The notes under the pieces: model-generated
What the model saw: the letters and a program-made list of their open reading frames with translations, nothing else
What the model was told of the DNA's origin: nothing
Database searches by the model: none
Shown: positions 24,801-35,300 of the stretch, one piece after another
Numbering within the stretch: the stretch's first letter is position 1
How the letters are laid out: every line of letters starts with the position of its first letter
NCBI RefSeq assembly: GCF_029407905.1
Contig: NC_073630.1
Coordinates: 40,945,001 to 41,009,000 of the forward strand
From: Bubalus kerabau
Taxonomy: Eukaryota > Chordata > Mammalia > Artiodactyla > Bovidae
Direction: 5' to 3'
DNA length: 64,000 bases
Program-made: the position numbers and the translations under genes

Positions 24801-26865
24801 TTATTCAACATAGTTCTGGAAATCTTAGCTACAGCAATCAGAGAAGAAAAGAAATAAAAGAAATCCAGATCAGAAAAGAAGAAGTAAAGCTCACACTGTT
24901 TTCAGAAGACATGATACTGTACATAGACAACCCTAAAGATAGTGTCAGAAAATTACTAGAGCTAATCAGTGAATTTAGCAAAGTTGCAGGATACAAAATC
25001 AATACACAAATATCACTTGTATTTCTATATACTAAGAATGAAAAATCAGAAAGAGAAATTAAGGAATCAATCCCCTTCACCATTGCAAAAGGAATTAAAT
25101 ATCTATGAATAAACTTACCTAAGGAGACAAAAGAACTGTACACAGAAAATTATAAGACACTAATTAAAAAAGTCAAAGATGACATAAACAGATAGAAAGA
25201 TATTCCATGTTTTTGGGTGGGAAGAATCAATACTGTGAAAATGACTGTACTACCAAATGTAACCTACAGATTCAGTGTGATCCCTATCAAATTACCAATG
25301 ACATTTTTCACAGAACTAGAACAAAAACTTTTACAATTCATATAGAAACACAAAAGACCCGGAATAGTCAAAGCAGTCTTGAGAAAGAAGAATGGAGCTG
25401 GAGGAATCAACCTTCCTGACTTCAGATTATACTACAAAGCTACAGTCATCAAGACACTATGGTACTGGCACAAAAACAGAAATACAGACTAATGGAACAA
25501 GGCAGAAAACCCAGAAATAAACCCATGCACCCATAGGTACCTTATTTTTAAAAGGCAAGAATATACAATGGGGCAAAGACAGCCTCTTCAATAAATGATG
25601 CTGGGGAAACTGGACAGATACATGTACAAGAATGAAATTAGAACACTTCCTAACACCATACACAAAGATAAACTCAAAATGAATAAAAGACTCAAATGTA
25701 AGACCAGAAACTATAAAACTCTTAGAGGGAAACATAGGCAGAACACTCGATGACATAAATCAAAGCAAGATCCTCTATGACCCACCTCCTAGAGTAACAG
25801 AAATAAAAACAAAAGTAAACAAATGGGACTTGATTAAACTTAAAATCTTTTGCGCAGCAAAGGAAACTATAATCAAGGTAAAAAGACAACCCTCAGAAGG
25901 GGAGAAAATAATAGCAAATGAAACAACTGACAAAGAATTAATTTCCAAAATATACAAGCATCTCATACAACTCAGTGCCAGAAAAAGAAACAACTCAATC
26001 AAATAATGGGAAAAAGACCTAAACAGACATTTCTCCAAAGAAGACATGCAGGTGACTACCAAACACATGAAAAGATGCTCAGCATTGCTCATTATTAGAG
26101 AAATGCAAATCAAAACTACAATGAGATATCACCTCGCACCTGTCAGAATGGCCCTCATCAAAAGGACTACAAACAATAAGTGCTGGAGAGGGTGTGGAGA
26201 AATGGGAACACTCTTGCACTGTTGGTGGGAATGTAAATTGATACAGCCACTATGGAAGACAGTATGGAGACTCCTTAAAAAACTAGGAATAAAACCACCA
26301 TATGACCCAGCAATCCCACTGGCATATACCTTGAGTAAACCAAAATTGAAAAAGATGCATGTATCCCATTTTTCATTTTTCATTGCAGCACTATTTATAA
26401 TAGCTAGAACATGGAAGCAACCAGATGTCCATCAACAGATGAATGGATAGAGAAGTTGTGTACATATACACAATGGAATATTACTCAGCCATAAAAAGGA
26501 ATGCATTTGAGTCAGTTTCGATGATGTGGATGAACCTAGAACCTATTATACAGAGTGAAGTCAGAAAGGGAAAGATAAATATCCTATTCTAAAGCATGTA
26601 TATGGAATCTATAAAAATGATACTGAAGAATTTATTTACAGGGCAACAGTGGAGAAACAGACATAGAGAATAGACTTATGGACATGGGGGGAGGGGAGGA
26701 GAGGGTGAGAGGTATGAAAAGAGTAACATGGAAACTGATGTTACCATATGTTAAAGAGATAGCCAATGGGAATTTGCTATATAGCTTAGGAAACTCAAAC
26801 AGGGGCTCTGTATCAATCTAGTGGGTGGGATGGGGAGGGAGATGGGAGGGAGGTTCGCAAGGGAG

Positions 26866-27085
26866 GGGATATATGTATACCTATGGCTGATTCATGTTGA
26901 GGTTTGACAGAAAACAGAAAAATTCTGTAAAGCAATTATCCTTCAATAAAAAATAAATTTATTTAAAGTTTTTTTTTAAAAAAAGGGAGGGGATATATGT
27001 ATACCTATGGCTGATTCATGTTGAGGTTTGACAGAAAACAACATAATTCTGTAAAGCAATTAATTATCCCTCATAAAAAAATAAA
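26866..27085 (+). repeat. Duplicated L1 3' tail
   Basis: The terminal segment 'gggaggggatatatgtatac' to the A-rich tail appears twice, beginning at about 26860 and again at 26985, offset about 125 bp. The two copies differ by a few bases. Both end in AATAAA-like A-rich runs. Confidence 0.85.
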
Positions 27086-27107
27086 TTAATTAAAAAAAAT
27101 CAAATAT

Positions 27108-27321
27108 AGTTGACCCTTAAACAATGTGGAGTTATGGGGAACTGACCTCCTTATAGTTGAAAATTCCTGTATAACTTTATGGTTGGCCCTTGGTATCTGT
27201 GGTTCCTCATTCTCAAATTCAACCAACCCTGTGTCGTGTAGTGTTATATTTATTGATAAAAATCCATGTATAAGTAGACCTGCACAGTTCAAACCCGTGT
27301 TGCTCAAGAGTCACCTGTATA
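27108..27321 (+). mobile_element. Tigger/MER44-like DNA transposon
   Basis: Terminal inverted repeats: the left end 'agttgacccttaaacaatgt' and the reverse complement of the right end 'aggtgactcttgagcaacac' agree at most positions. TA dinucleotides flank the element, as expected for Tc1/mariner-type insertion. No transposase; non-autonomous. Family name from memory of the consensus. Confidence 0.65.
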
Positions 27322-27399
27322 GCAGTAGCCATATTTCTAAACAGGGAGTGTATCTGCTATTCTAAACTCTATGACTTTACAAAGTATTATTCTTTTAGT

Positions 27400-27681
27400 C
27401 GGAGAAGGTGATGGCACCCCACTCCAGTACTCTTGCCTGGAAAATCCCATGGACGGAGGAGTGTGCTAGGCTGCAGTCCATAGGGTCGCTAAGAGTCAGA
27501 CACAACTGAGTGACTTCACTTTCACTTTTCACTTTCCTGCATTGGAGAAGGAAATGGCAACCCACTCCAGTGTTCTTGCCTGGAGAATCGCAGGGACAGG
27601 GGACCCGGAGGGCTGCCGTCTATGGGGTCGCATAGAGTCGGACATGCCTGAAGCGACTTAGCAGCAGCAGCAGCATTCTTT
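27400..27681 (+). mobile_element. Bov-A2 dimer SINE
   Basis: Two forward Bov-A monomers (27400-27530 and 27540-27670) joined by 'cttcactttcacttttcact', ending in (GCAGCA)n. This is the standard Bov-A2 plan. Confidence 0.88.
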
Positions 27682-28192
27682 TAGTAAAACAGAATTACCT
27701 TTCAGCTCTTCTTGTCCTCACTAGCTAAAGTCTAAACCAAGTAAGTTATGGTAGATTTACTTGCAGTTATTGGCTAAATCCACTCACCATTTTTACTTTG
27801 TCCTTATCTGGGTTTCTGGCCCTGAGATTTTATTGGAGTTTTGTTTTCCTTTCTTTCCGAATTTTCTCATTAAGTTTTTTCTAAGCCTTTATTCCTCCCT
27901 CTTTATCTGCTCCCAGCCCCCCTTTCCATGACTTTCATACAGACCCAGCTGTTTCTTCTCCTTTTCCTTTGGGCCAGCTAATACAATATCTTAATGCCAA
28001 TGATTCTAGGTATCAATATCTTGACCTGCAGAGTTCATCTTGTTAGATGTTGCTTTTGAAATGCAGGCTTCATAGTGTCTTAAAAACTAATGCATCTCGA
28101 GTGCCTGATTGAGTGAGGGTGTGTCCTAAAGACTGAATGAGGGGACCAGGCTGCTTCTTAGGGATTACAGTGATCGCTCTTTGGTTGTCCCT

Positions 28193-28504
28193 ACAGCCTG
28201 CCTTGGGATTTCTTTGGAAGGAATGATGCTGAAGCTGAAACTCCAGTACTTTGGCCACCTCATGTGAAGAGTTGACTCATTGGAAAAGACTCTGATGCTG
28301 GGAGGGATTGGGGGCAGGAGGAGAAAGGGATGACAGAGGATGAGATGGCTGGATGGCATCACTGACTCGATGGACGTGAGTCTGAGTGAACTCCGGGAGT
28401 TGGTGATGGACAGACAGGGAGGCCTGGCCTGCTGCGATTCACAGGGTCGCAAAGAGTCGGACACGATTGAGCAAATGAACTGAACTGAACTGACAGCCTG
28501 CCTT
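28193..28504 (+). mobile_element. BovB LINE 3' end with 12-bp target duplication
   Basis: A 288-bp BovB terminal segment (28205-28492) flanked by the perfect repeat acagcctgcctt (28193-28204 and 28493-28504). The tail is (TGAAC)n. It splits the surrounding unique/L2 sequence. Confidence 0.92.
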
Positions 28505-28554
28505 CTGCCTTCCAACTCTCCCTACCCCATCCCATCACCACTATCTCCCTGTCC

Positions 28555-28928
28555 TATTGTTGGAATGATCTTTCTTAAGCTCTAAAATATATATAGTATC
28601 ATTTAAGGCATTCAACGGTCAAGCCCTCATTTGTCCACTGAAACTATCAACAGCCCCTCTGCATGTGTCATACCTCAAGGAGGATGGATTTTACTCATCT
28701 TTGCTCTTTCCTTCAGCGAGAGTTCATCTTTTTCCACAGAACTCCTTTAATTACTTTTTTTTTCTATGATTGAACTTACCACATTCTACTTTGTATCTTG
28801 TATGCCTGTCTTCCTGACTAAATTACAATCTTGATAAGAGCCAGGAACATCTCTTTTCTTTATTTTGATCCCCATGGAGTTTTGTAAAATGTGGTCATTC
28901 AGTAAGTGTTCTTCAACTGAGCTGAATG
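28555..28928 (+). repeat. L2 LINE fragment
   Basis: Diverged L2 3' text: 'cttccacagaactccttt'-like block, 'tctatgattgaacttaccac' and the terminal 'ttcagtaagtgttcttcaac'. Boundaries approximate. Confidence 0.55.
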
Positions 28929-29102
28929 TCATCCCAAACAGGATCAGGAATCTTAACTGTTTGTAGTTGCCAAGAGCAGTTTAATTAGGGCTAACAAATC
29001 AAAGTAGATATTTACAAGCTGAGAAATCTGATGCAGTGAGGTTGGAGGGAGTAGCAGGTATAAAAATAAATTCCAGAGCCTGCAGTGATCTTTTCTTTTT
29101 GA

Positions 29103-29116
29103 GCACAAGGTGGCAG
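29103..29116 (+). promoter_or_regulatory. CTCF-like motif downstream of MEPE
   Basis: GCACAAGGTGGCAG matches the CTCF core CCASYAGRKGGCRS at all but two positions. A weaker motif in the same orientation, CCACTAGGTAGCAG, lies at 29505-29518. They sit 1.0-1.4 kb past the MEPE polyadenylation site, a plausible boundary position. Motif evidence only. Confidence 0.4.
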
Positions 29117-29119
29117 ACG

Positions 29120-30470
29120 GTGCCCATTTCAGTAGTTGCATGGAAAGCACCTTGGTGAAGCTGAAATTTTCTGCCCTATTTTTGAAATCTATGTTTACTT
29201 AAAAATGAAAAAAAAAACAATGAAGCTAGTGCAGCTTGGTGGCTGAAACCTGGATTTGGATGAAGCAGAGATCCACTGCCTGACTTCAGGCGGTTCTCCC
29301 AAAGCTCTGGTCCTTCTGTTTTGGACTCATCACTCCAGTCTGCATTATCTCTTAGCAGTGCATCATGGATGCTGACACATTTAGTGTTTCTCTTAAATGG
29401 ATGAGAAAAATCAAACATTTTCAGTGTTTTGAATAAATATGCATGAATACTGAGGCTGGGACAGAGGAACTAAAATCTGACGAGAGAATTGAAATGCAGT
29501 TTCCCCACTAGGTAGCAGACTAGGACAGACGACCTTCGGAAGAGCTCGCCTGTAATCACCCAAAGAAAACCTTTGTTCTCTCTGTTAGCTCATTGTTTTT
29601 CCTTTACAGCACCAAGTGTTTTTCATGTGATCAGACCAGACCATGTAAAGGTCTGATATAATCTGGGATAAAGCTAGCAGGTCAATTTCAACTTACTTAT
29701 CTGCAGCTTAAATGCTAGTACCGGTTTCTGTGTGCTTTCCTGCCTGCCAATGTAGGTTCTATCCCCAGAGGAAGTAAATGGCAGATGGAAATAGTTCTAT
29801 TTTTCTATTATCTCATTTCCTCTTGGCCACAAAATGGCTGCTGCACCTCCAGGCATCATGTTGATGATAAACAAAGAATAGGGTAAGAAAAGAGGAAGGA
29901 TGGTACTAACTGTACACGCTCTTACCAAGAAGAGCAAAAGCCTTCCAGAATTCTGCTTCTGTTTCTGATCAGGAGGCTTAGGGCTAATTTCCAGAATGGT
30001 ATCACAGGCCATTAGCTGGGAAAGTATCTACACTAAAGACCAGAAAAAAGAAATAGGCTTGAGATGATTGGAATCAGCCAATGAATAATATTTGCCAAAG
30101 TTAAGTTTTTATCTTGGTTTTTCATTTGTGTGTCTCCTTCTTAAATTCTCCCTCTTTCCCTCCAGCAAACCCATTCCCCTCTTTGTTTAGAAAGAGGTAG
30201 AACTGAGAAAAGTGATAACATGAACAATTGTGTCAGGAAGTAAAATTTGTTCTAGAAGAAATTATAAACGTGCAACAGAGAAAAGAGCACAGAAGGACAT
30301 GAAGCAGGATATCTTTATTAGAGCAGAGGAGGTCAGAGAAAAAAGGAAATACTGGCTTGAGCAGAGTGGGATGAAGGGAGGCTTTCAAGCTTTAGTCACT
30401 GGATTAATTTCATAGCAGTGCCTTTCCAGAGGCAGAACTCATCTTGTTGAGTCTTAAAGGAAGCACCACA
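29120..30470. other. 3' flank of MEPE, no gene seen
   Basis: Mostly non-repetitive by eye. Two minus-strand frames of 71-80 codons (29176-29418, 29797-30012) have no family resemblance, no splice support and no codon pattern that persuades me. Confidence 0.45.
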
Positions 30471-30494
30471 GACAATAGACTTTCTTATAGGTCA

Positions 30495-30500
30495 TTTAAT
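30495..30500 (-). terminator. MEPE: Predicted MEPE polyadenylation signal (ATTAAA)
   Basis: ATTAAA on the minus strand, about 355 bp after the stop codon, with a GT-rich element (TGTCTGTGGTG) about 25-35 bp further on. Cleavage would fall near 30475-30480. An AATAAA at 30313-30318 is the alternative if the 3' UTR is longer. Confidence 0.5.
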
Positions 30501-30852
30501 TACAGATTATCATATAAGACATATTGTTTTTCATGTCTACAGAGCAAACAACAAAGGGTTTTGTGATACAACCTATTTTTAAATGATACCTATTCAGATA
30601 GTACCTATTCCATGAATCCCTAATGATTTTTTTTCCTTAAAAAAGCATCATAACTTTGAATAAATTTCATAAAGCATCATGAGGATTTCATACTACGACC
30701 ATTAAGATAGCAATAGTTCTCCCCAGGAGGCCAGGTCTCTTGGCTTATTCAATTCCTGACTCTGTCCTTCATCTGATCTGCTATCAAGTGGGCCCCCTTT
30801 ATACTGTTAAGTCACTGATGACTAAGTGTTCAAATCTTTATCCTGCTGGGAT

Positions 30853-32319
30853 CTAGTCACCATCACTCTCGCTGGAACTGCCACTGTCAGATGACTCACT
30901 ACTGTCATGCTTTTTAGGGGGGCGAAACCTCCTATTGGAATGGGAGTTCCTGTAACCCCAGGTGCCTTTGCTTTGTGACCCACCCTTGTTCCGTGCATAA
31001 TTATTTTGTCGGTGGGGCACATAATGATTTTTCCTGCTGTGTGTTGTTATAGTTCCCTCATTATTGGGACCATTATGGGAACCTATTTCATGTTTAATTT
31101 CATTATCAAGACCACGAGGAGGAATGAGCTGGCCCTGACCTTCACTCTTACTGGGAAATCTTTGTTTTTCCTTTGAGGGCTCTTGATATCTGGTAGAATG
31201 CTGTGTGCCTTTTCTGCTGCTACCTTTGCCATTTTGGGGAATTTCATTATAGTTAGTACCTTCAGCTCCATCTCTACTGCCGTCTTTCCTTTGGTCTTTT
31301 GAGGGTACGCGCGGGTAGTGAAACTCTATTTCCCCTTGATGAGCGTCTTGGCTGCCGCCATCCACTCTGTTTCCTTCTTGCCCAGGGAGTTTCCTAAAAT
31401 CAGTGCCACCTATGATGTCATTGCTGCCCTCCACTAGGCTTACATCAGCAGTATTTGCCTCTTGGGCTGTTTTACCCCTGGTTCCAGTAGTTTTTCTGCC
31501 ATTCCTTTCTTTCTCTGGAATCTCATTATAACCTGGCCCTTTTGCATCAGGACTGGTGGTCTCAGTTTCACTTGGGCTGGAAAGCTCTGTTTGAACATCT
31601 GTACCTTCTCGGTCAGGATCAATAGCATCTCCTTTACCAGAAATGTCCTTGAAAGATGGACCATCTCCACTGAAAGGAGAGAGATCATTGTCTCCTCTTC
31701 CTTTAAGATCAGGGTAACCACTGCCCTCAAAATCACTGGGGATTTTTTTTACTTTGGGGAGCTGTTTTAGATAGTCCATGTTGTGTTGGGTGAGGTGGGT
31801 AGATTTGCTTTTTACCGGAATATTCTGGGCTTGGGAATCTCTTTGGTGATTCTTAAGTTGTGAGGGGGCTTTAGCATAGTTGGCATCTGCTGGAATTTTG
31901 CCTAGGACATTCCTCGGTTTGTTCTCTTTGTTTTCTCCCCCCAGGAGTTCAGTCACAGTCCCAGGCTCCATTCCGTGGTACATGTTATTTCTGATGAGAG
32001 CTACACCATATCCTTTTTGGCTGTGTAGTTTGCGGATAGCACTGTCTCTGTCCTCAGCCCTGTGCTTCCCCTTCGATTCAGGATAAATGGACATCTTTAG
32101 GTCACTGTGGGCATTTTCTTTGCTACTGATACTGTAGTCTTCATTCGTTGACTGTTTATTTCCCGAAAGACTTTGAGATTTTGTGCTTTTGTTATTTTCA
32201 TTGGTTCTAGGAAGGAACAAGTCTTCCTCTTTTTTCTGGGCGATGTTTTTTTTAGGTGCTGGCTCTTGACTTCTCTTGCCAGAACGGGGAAGAGCAATAC
32301 CTTTGTTTTTTTCTTCCTG
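30853..32319 (-). CDS. MEPE: MEPE terminal exon, coding part
   Basis: The exon encodes residues 37-524 (488 codons). The acceptor is CACTTTAG at 32320; the frame directly upstream has an in-frame TAG, so the open frame cannot extend further. A TTG at 32220 lies mid-exon and is not a start. Landmarks: RGDNDL at 31681-31698, SGDG (glycosaminoglycan attachment) at 31660-31671 twelve residues downstream, together forming the dentonin region; two YNEIP repeats (protein residues about 300 and 393); basic RRFRPPKK before the C-terminus; and the ASARM peptide DSSESSDSGSSSESDGD at 30856-30906. No cysteine in the whole exon; highly hydrophilic, probably disordered. Stop TAG at 30853-30855; the 3' UTR probably runs to about 30478. 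The preceding intron is 6371 bp. Confidence 0.96.
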   Translation of the reverse strand, partial: QEEKNKGIALPRSGKRSQEPAPKKNIAQKKEEDLFLPRTNENNKSTKSQSLSGNKQSTNEDYSISSKENAHSDLKMSIYPESKGKHRAEDRDSAIRKLHSQKGYGVALIRNNMYHGMEPGTVTELLGGENKENKPRNVLGKIPADANYAKAPSQLKNHQRDSQAQNIPVKSKSTHLTQHNMDYLKQLPKVKKIPSDFEGSGYPDLKGRGDNDLSPFSGDGPSFKDISGKGDAIDPDREGTDVQTELSSPSETETTSPDAKGPGYNEIPEKERNGRKTTGTRGKTAQEANTADVSLVEGSNDIIGGTDFRKLPGQEGNRVDGGSQDAHQGEIEFHYPRVPSKDQRKDGSRDGAEGTNYNEIPQNGKGSSRKGTQHSTRYQEPSKEKQRFPSKSEGQGQLIPPRGLDNEIKHEIGSHNGPNNEGTITTHSRKNHYVPHRQNNYARNKGGSQSKGTWGYRNSHSNRRFRPPKKHDSSESSDSGSSSESDGD

Positions 32320-35300
32320 CTAAAGTGTAATTTTCAATATAAAGTGATTATTTTATGTTAAGCTTTTAAAATTTAATAATTCTTAGGCAATAATGTTTAA
32401 AATCTCACCAGATACTTAATAAAAAGAATCTTTTAACTCAAAAGAGATTTGTTGGTAGAGATAATTTTGAAATGGCCAAAGCAGGTTTCACATAAAAAGA
32501 AGAATGAACAAGGCTTTAAGAGTGGGTGAGATTCAAATACATGAAAAGAAAATGGTGAAACTGTCCTAACATTAAGTAGCATATTCAAATGTTTGGAAAC
32601 AGGAAACATTTGAAAGATAATATGAATAAAACTATAAGGCTGGAGTAGTGAAAGCCAAAGAGAATGATAAAAAGGAGAATCCTAAGGGAAGAGAAGTAAA
32701 TTTGGAAATATAAATTAGGGCCTGATTTTAAAGGAGAATCTGAATTTAAGGAAGACAGAGCATGGTCCTCAGCTTGTGACCTTGAGACATTTCAAGTGAA
32801 ATGGAGTTCATCTTTCAAACATGATTATTCTCTCTCTCTCTCCCTCCCCACACCCCTATTCTCTCTCTTTGTTTTGGCCCTGGTCTTCAAAGGTATAAAT
32901 ATTTTCCTCTCTTCTTTTTCCTTTTTTTTTTACAGAGGATATACAAATAGAAGAATGTAGGTAATACTAGGCTTCTGACATTCAAACAAAGGATCTTGCA
33001 ACAACTGTTAGTGACCCTAGTTATTGTCTGAAAAGGTAATCATTATCTTTATTTTCTTCCTCTTTTGTCATGTAATAATCCAAATTAGATAGTCTAGATC
33101 AATAGTTTTCAAATTTAGCACTTATCAGAACTATTTGGAAGGCTTACTAGAACAAAGATTGTTGGACCCAGTGGCCAGAAAGTTTGTGATTCTGTAGGCT
33201 TGGGGTGAGGCTCTAGAATCTGCATTTATGACAAGTTCCCAGCTGATGTTGATGCTGCTGGCTTGTAACCACACTTTGAGAACTACTCTTCTAGATCATA
33301 AGTTTAAGTAGTGAAGGCCCAGATAAGAAAAGCCCCTGAGAGAATAATGGGATGAAAAAGACAGTGGAGAAGAAGAGTGTTTATGCTTGTGCCTCAGTTT
33401 TTCCTTTTCAGGAAGAAGGTCTGTAAGGATGCTGCTTCATAGACAGCACCTTACCAACCTGAGGTACAGCCAAGGTGCAAGAAGCTTGAACAATGTGGTC
33501 AGGAAGAAGAGGGACTGGGATTGATTTTGCCCACTCACTCTTTCTCTGTGGCACAGGCTAGATATGGAAGCATCTGAGAGTTTTCAGGAGCTTACCAGAG
33601 GGAGTGAAGTGGCTCTAAAAGGAGCAATGTATTTAGATGGAGCATGTATACTAGGAATAATGTGAGACATATGCAGACAAAGAGGGATCTACCTTGTCCA
33701 TGAGATCCAGGAGAGGCTGAATCCCCACTGTCCCCTCCATCACCCTAAGACTGTACTGTTTGGTCCTAAGCTATTGTAGCCAGTGACTTGGCAGGGCAAG
33801 CAGTATTGTCCCTTCCGTGTCTGAGGATGCCATGACTTCCCCTCCACTAGTGTATAAGCCATGTGTGTACATATGGCATATGGTATGTAGTGGATTAGAG
33901 AAGGAAATGGCAACCCACTCCAGTATTCTTGCCTGGAAAATCCTATGGACTGAGGAGCCTGGAGGGCTACAGTCCATGGGGTCACAAAGAATTGGACATG
34001 ACCGAGTAACCTGGGCACATGTAGTGGATGATGTTAAGCCATACCTGACTCCCTCGTATGCATGCTTGCCATCTTAGGGGGAGATGGCAGAAGTGAGGAT
34101 CTGAGCGTTTTTATCCAAAAAAGACTGAAGACTTAAAGATTAGATAAACTTAATTTAAATAGATTGAATTTAAATTAATTTCTGCATACTCCCTCCCCAT
34201 TTATTAACACACGGGTAAGAGCTCTTGAGCAGCAGAACAATTATAGACAAAATAAATAGCATACTTTCCCTCCACCTCAAGCTTGTAAGGTGAGCTAAAA
34301 TTTATAACACTACTACATAAACCTTTGAACTGGTGGATAACATGAAATCAAAATAAGAGATATTTATTGAGGGACTGAGACATATAAGAAGTTGGGCTGG
34401 TGTTTTGTGTTCCAGGCAGTACCTGATGACTTATTAAATGGCAGAGGTAGTGGTCCTACAGGGTTTATGAAGTGTGGGGGTGATGTGGTGGGGCAGAGAC
34501 CTCACATTCAGTCAGGGTTTGCACAGACATACAGAGTGTCAGAATTTCAGGCAGAAGAATTTGGTTTTGTTTTATAGAGGATGGAGAGGCAGTGATGGTG
34601 TATGAGCAAGAGAGTAACAAGGAGGAATCAAGCTAAGAAAGAACAGGTAGGAGTCCGCTGCAGTGTCTAAGAGTGAGATGTAATCACGTGGATTAGGAAT
34701 ATGCCAAAGAAAAAAGTTACAAAGAAAAACCTTCTACTGGTGCCCAAATAGAAGAAGGGGAAATGGCAATCCACTCCAGTACTCTTGCCTGGAAAATCCC
34801 ATGGATGGAGGAGCCTGATAAGCTATAGTCCGTGGGGTTGCAAAGAGTCAGACACGACTGAGCGGCTTCTCTTTCTATGTTGACATGCAATAGTGAAGGC
34901 AAGAAAAAAGATAACTTTTATATTAGATATATTGCTGTTAAGAGACTATAGAATCTGAGCTCCAAATGCAACATTCAGTTAGAGACAGAGTTTGGTGTCC
35001 CAGCCTCCCAGCCCACGTCCTTCACACACATGACCTATGGTCAGCTGGTCCATCCTGGAACATTTTATCAGCTAATTGCTTGTTACTTTTCATGTCAGAT
35101 AATTTCACTTAAGGGTATTCTAATTTTTTTTCAATTCTTTTTTAACCTGCAACCAGTAACTAGTATCCCTTTTTTTCCTGATGGAACAGTCATTAAGGTT
35201 ATTTCCTCTTTCATGTACAACCCTTCTGGGAAAGGAAAGGTTTCCTCCATATTCACTGAATGCTTTGTCTTCTCCAGGTTGACATGTGCAGGTCGTTGTT

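Larger units (their letters stand above)
20480..27090 (+). mobile_element. Near full-length ruminant L1, decayed
   Basis: The 5' region (20480-21440, with 'atcagagatcaagcccaagt') leads to ORF1 remnants (about 22090-22620: FCRNA-binding domain text NPRRNMPRHILIKLTKTKHK) and ORF2 from about 22814 to 26580. ORF2 pieces show the endonuclease domain (22974-23390), RT (24088-25108) and the Cys-containing C-terminus (WRGCGEMGTLLHCWWEC, 26046-26450). It is dead: numerous stops and frameshifts, and the RT catalytic FADD reads FSED near 24903. The 3' end includes the purine-rich UTR (26690-26870). A later L1 3' fragment sits inside its 5' part. Confidence 0.85.

Noticed and set aside
29176..29418. 80-codon minus-strand frame downstream of MEPE as a new small gene
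   Set aside because: No signal peptide, no splice links and no SIBLING features.
32320..32400. Upstream extension of the MEPE terminal exon or a TTG start at 32220
   Set aside because: An in-frame TAG forms the splice acceptor at 32320-32322, and residues upstream of 32220 match human MEPE, so TTG is internal.
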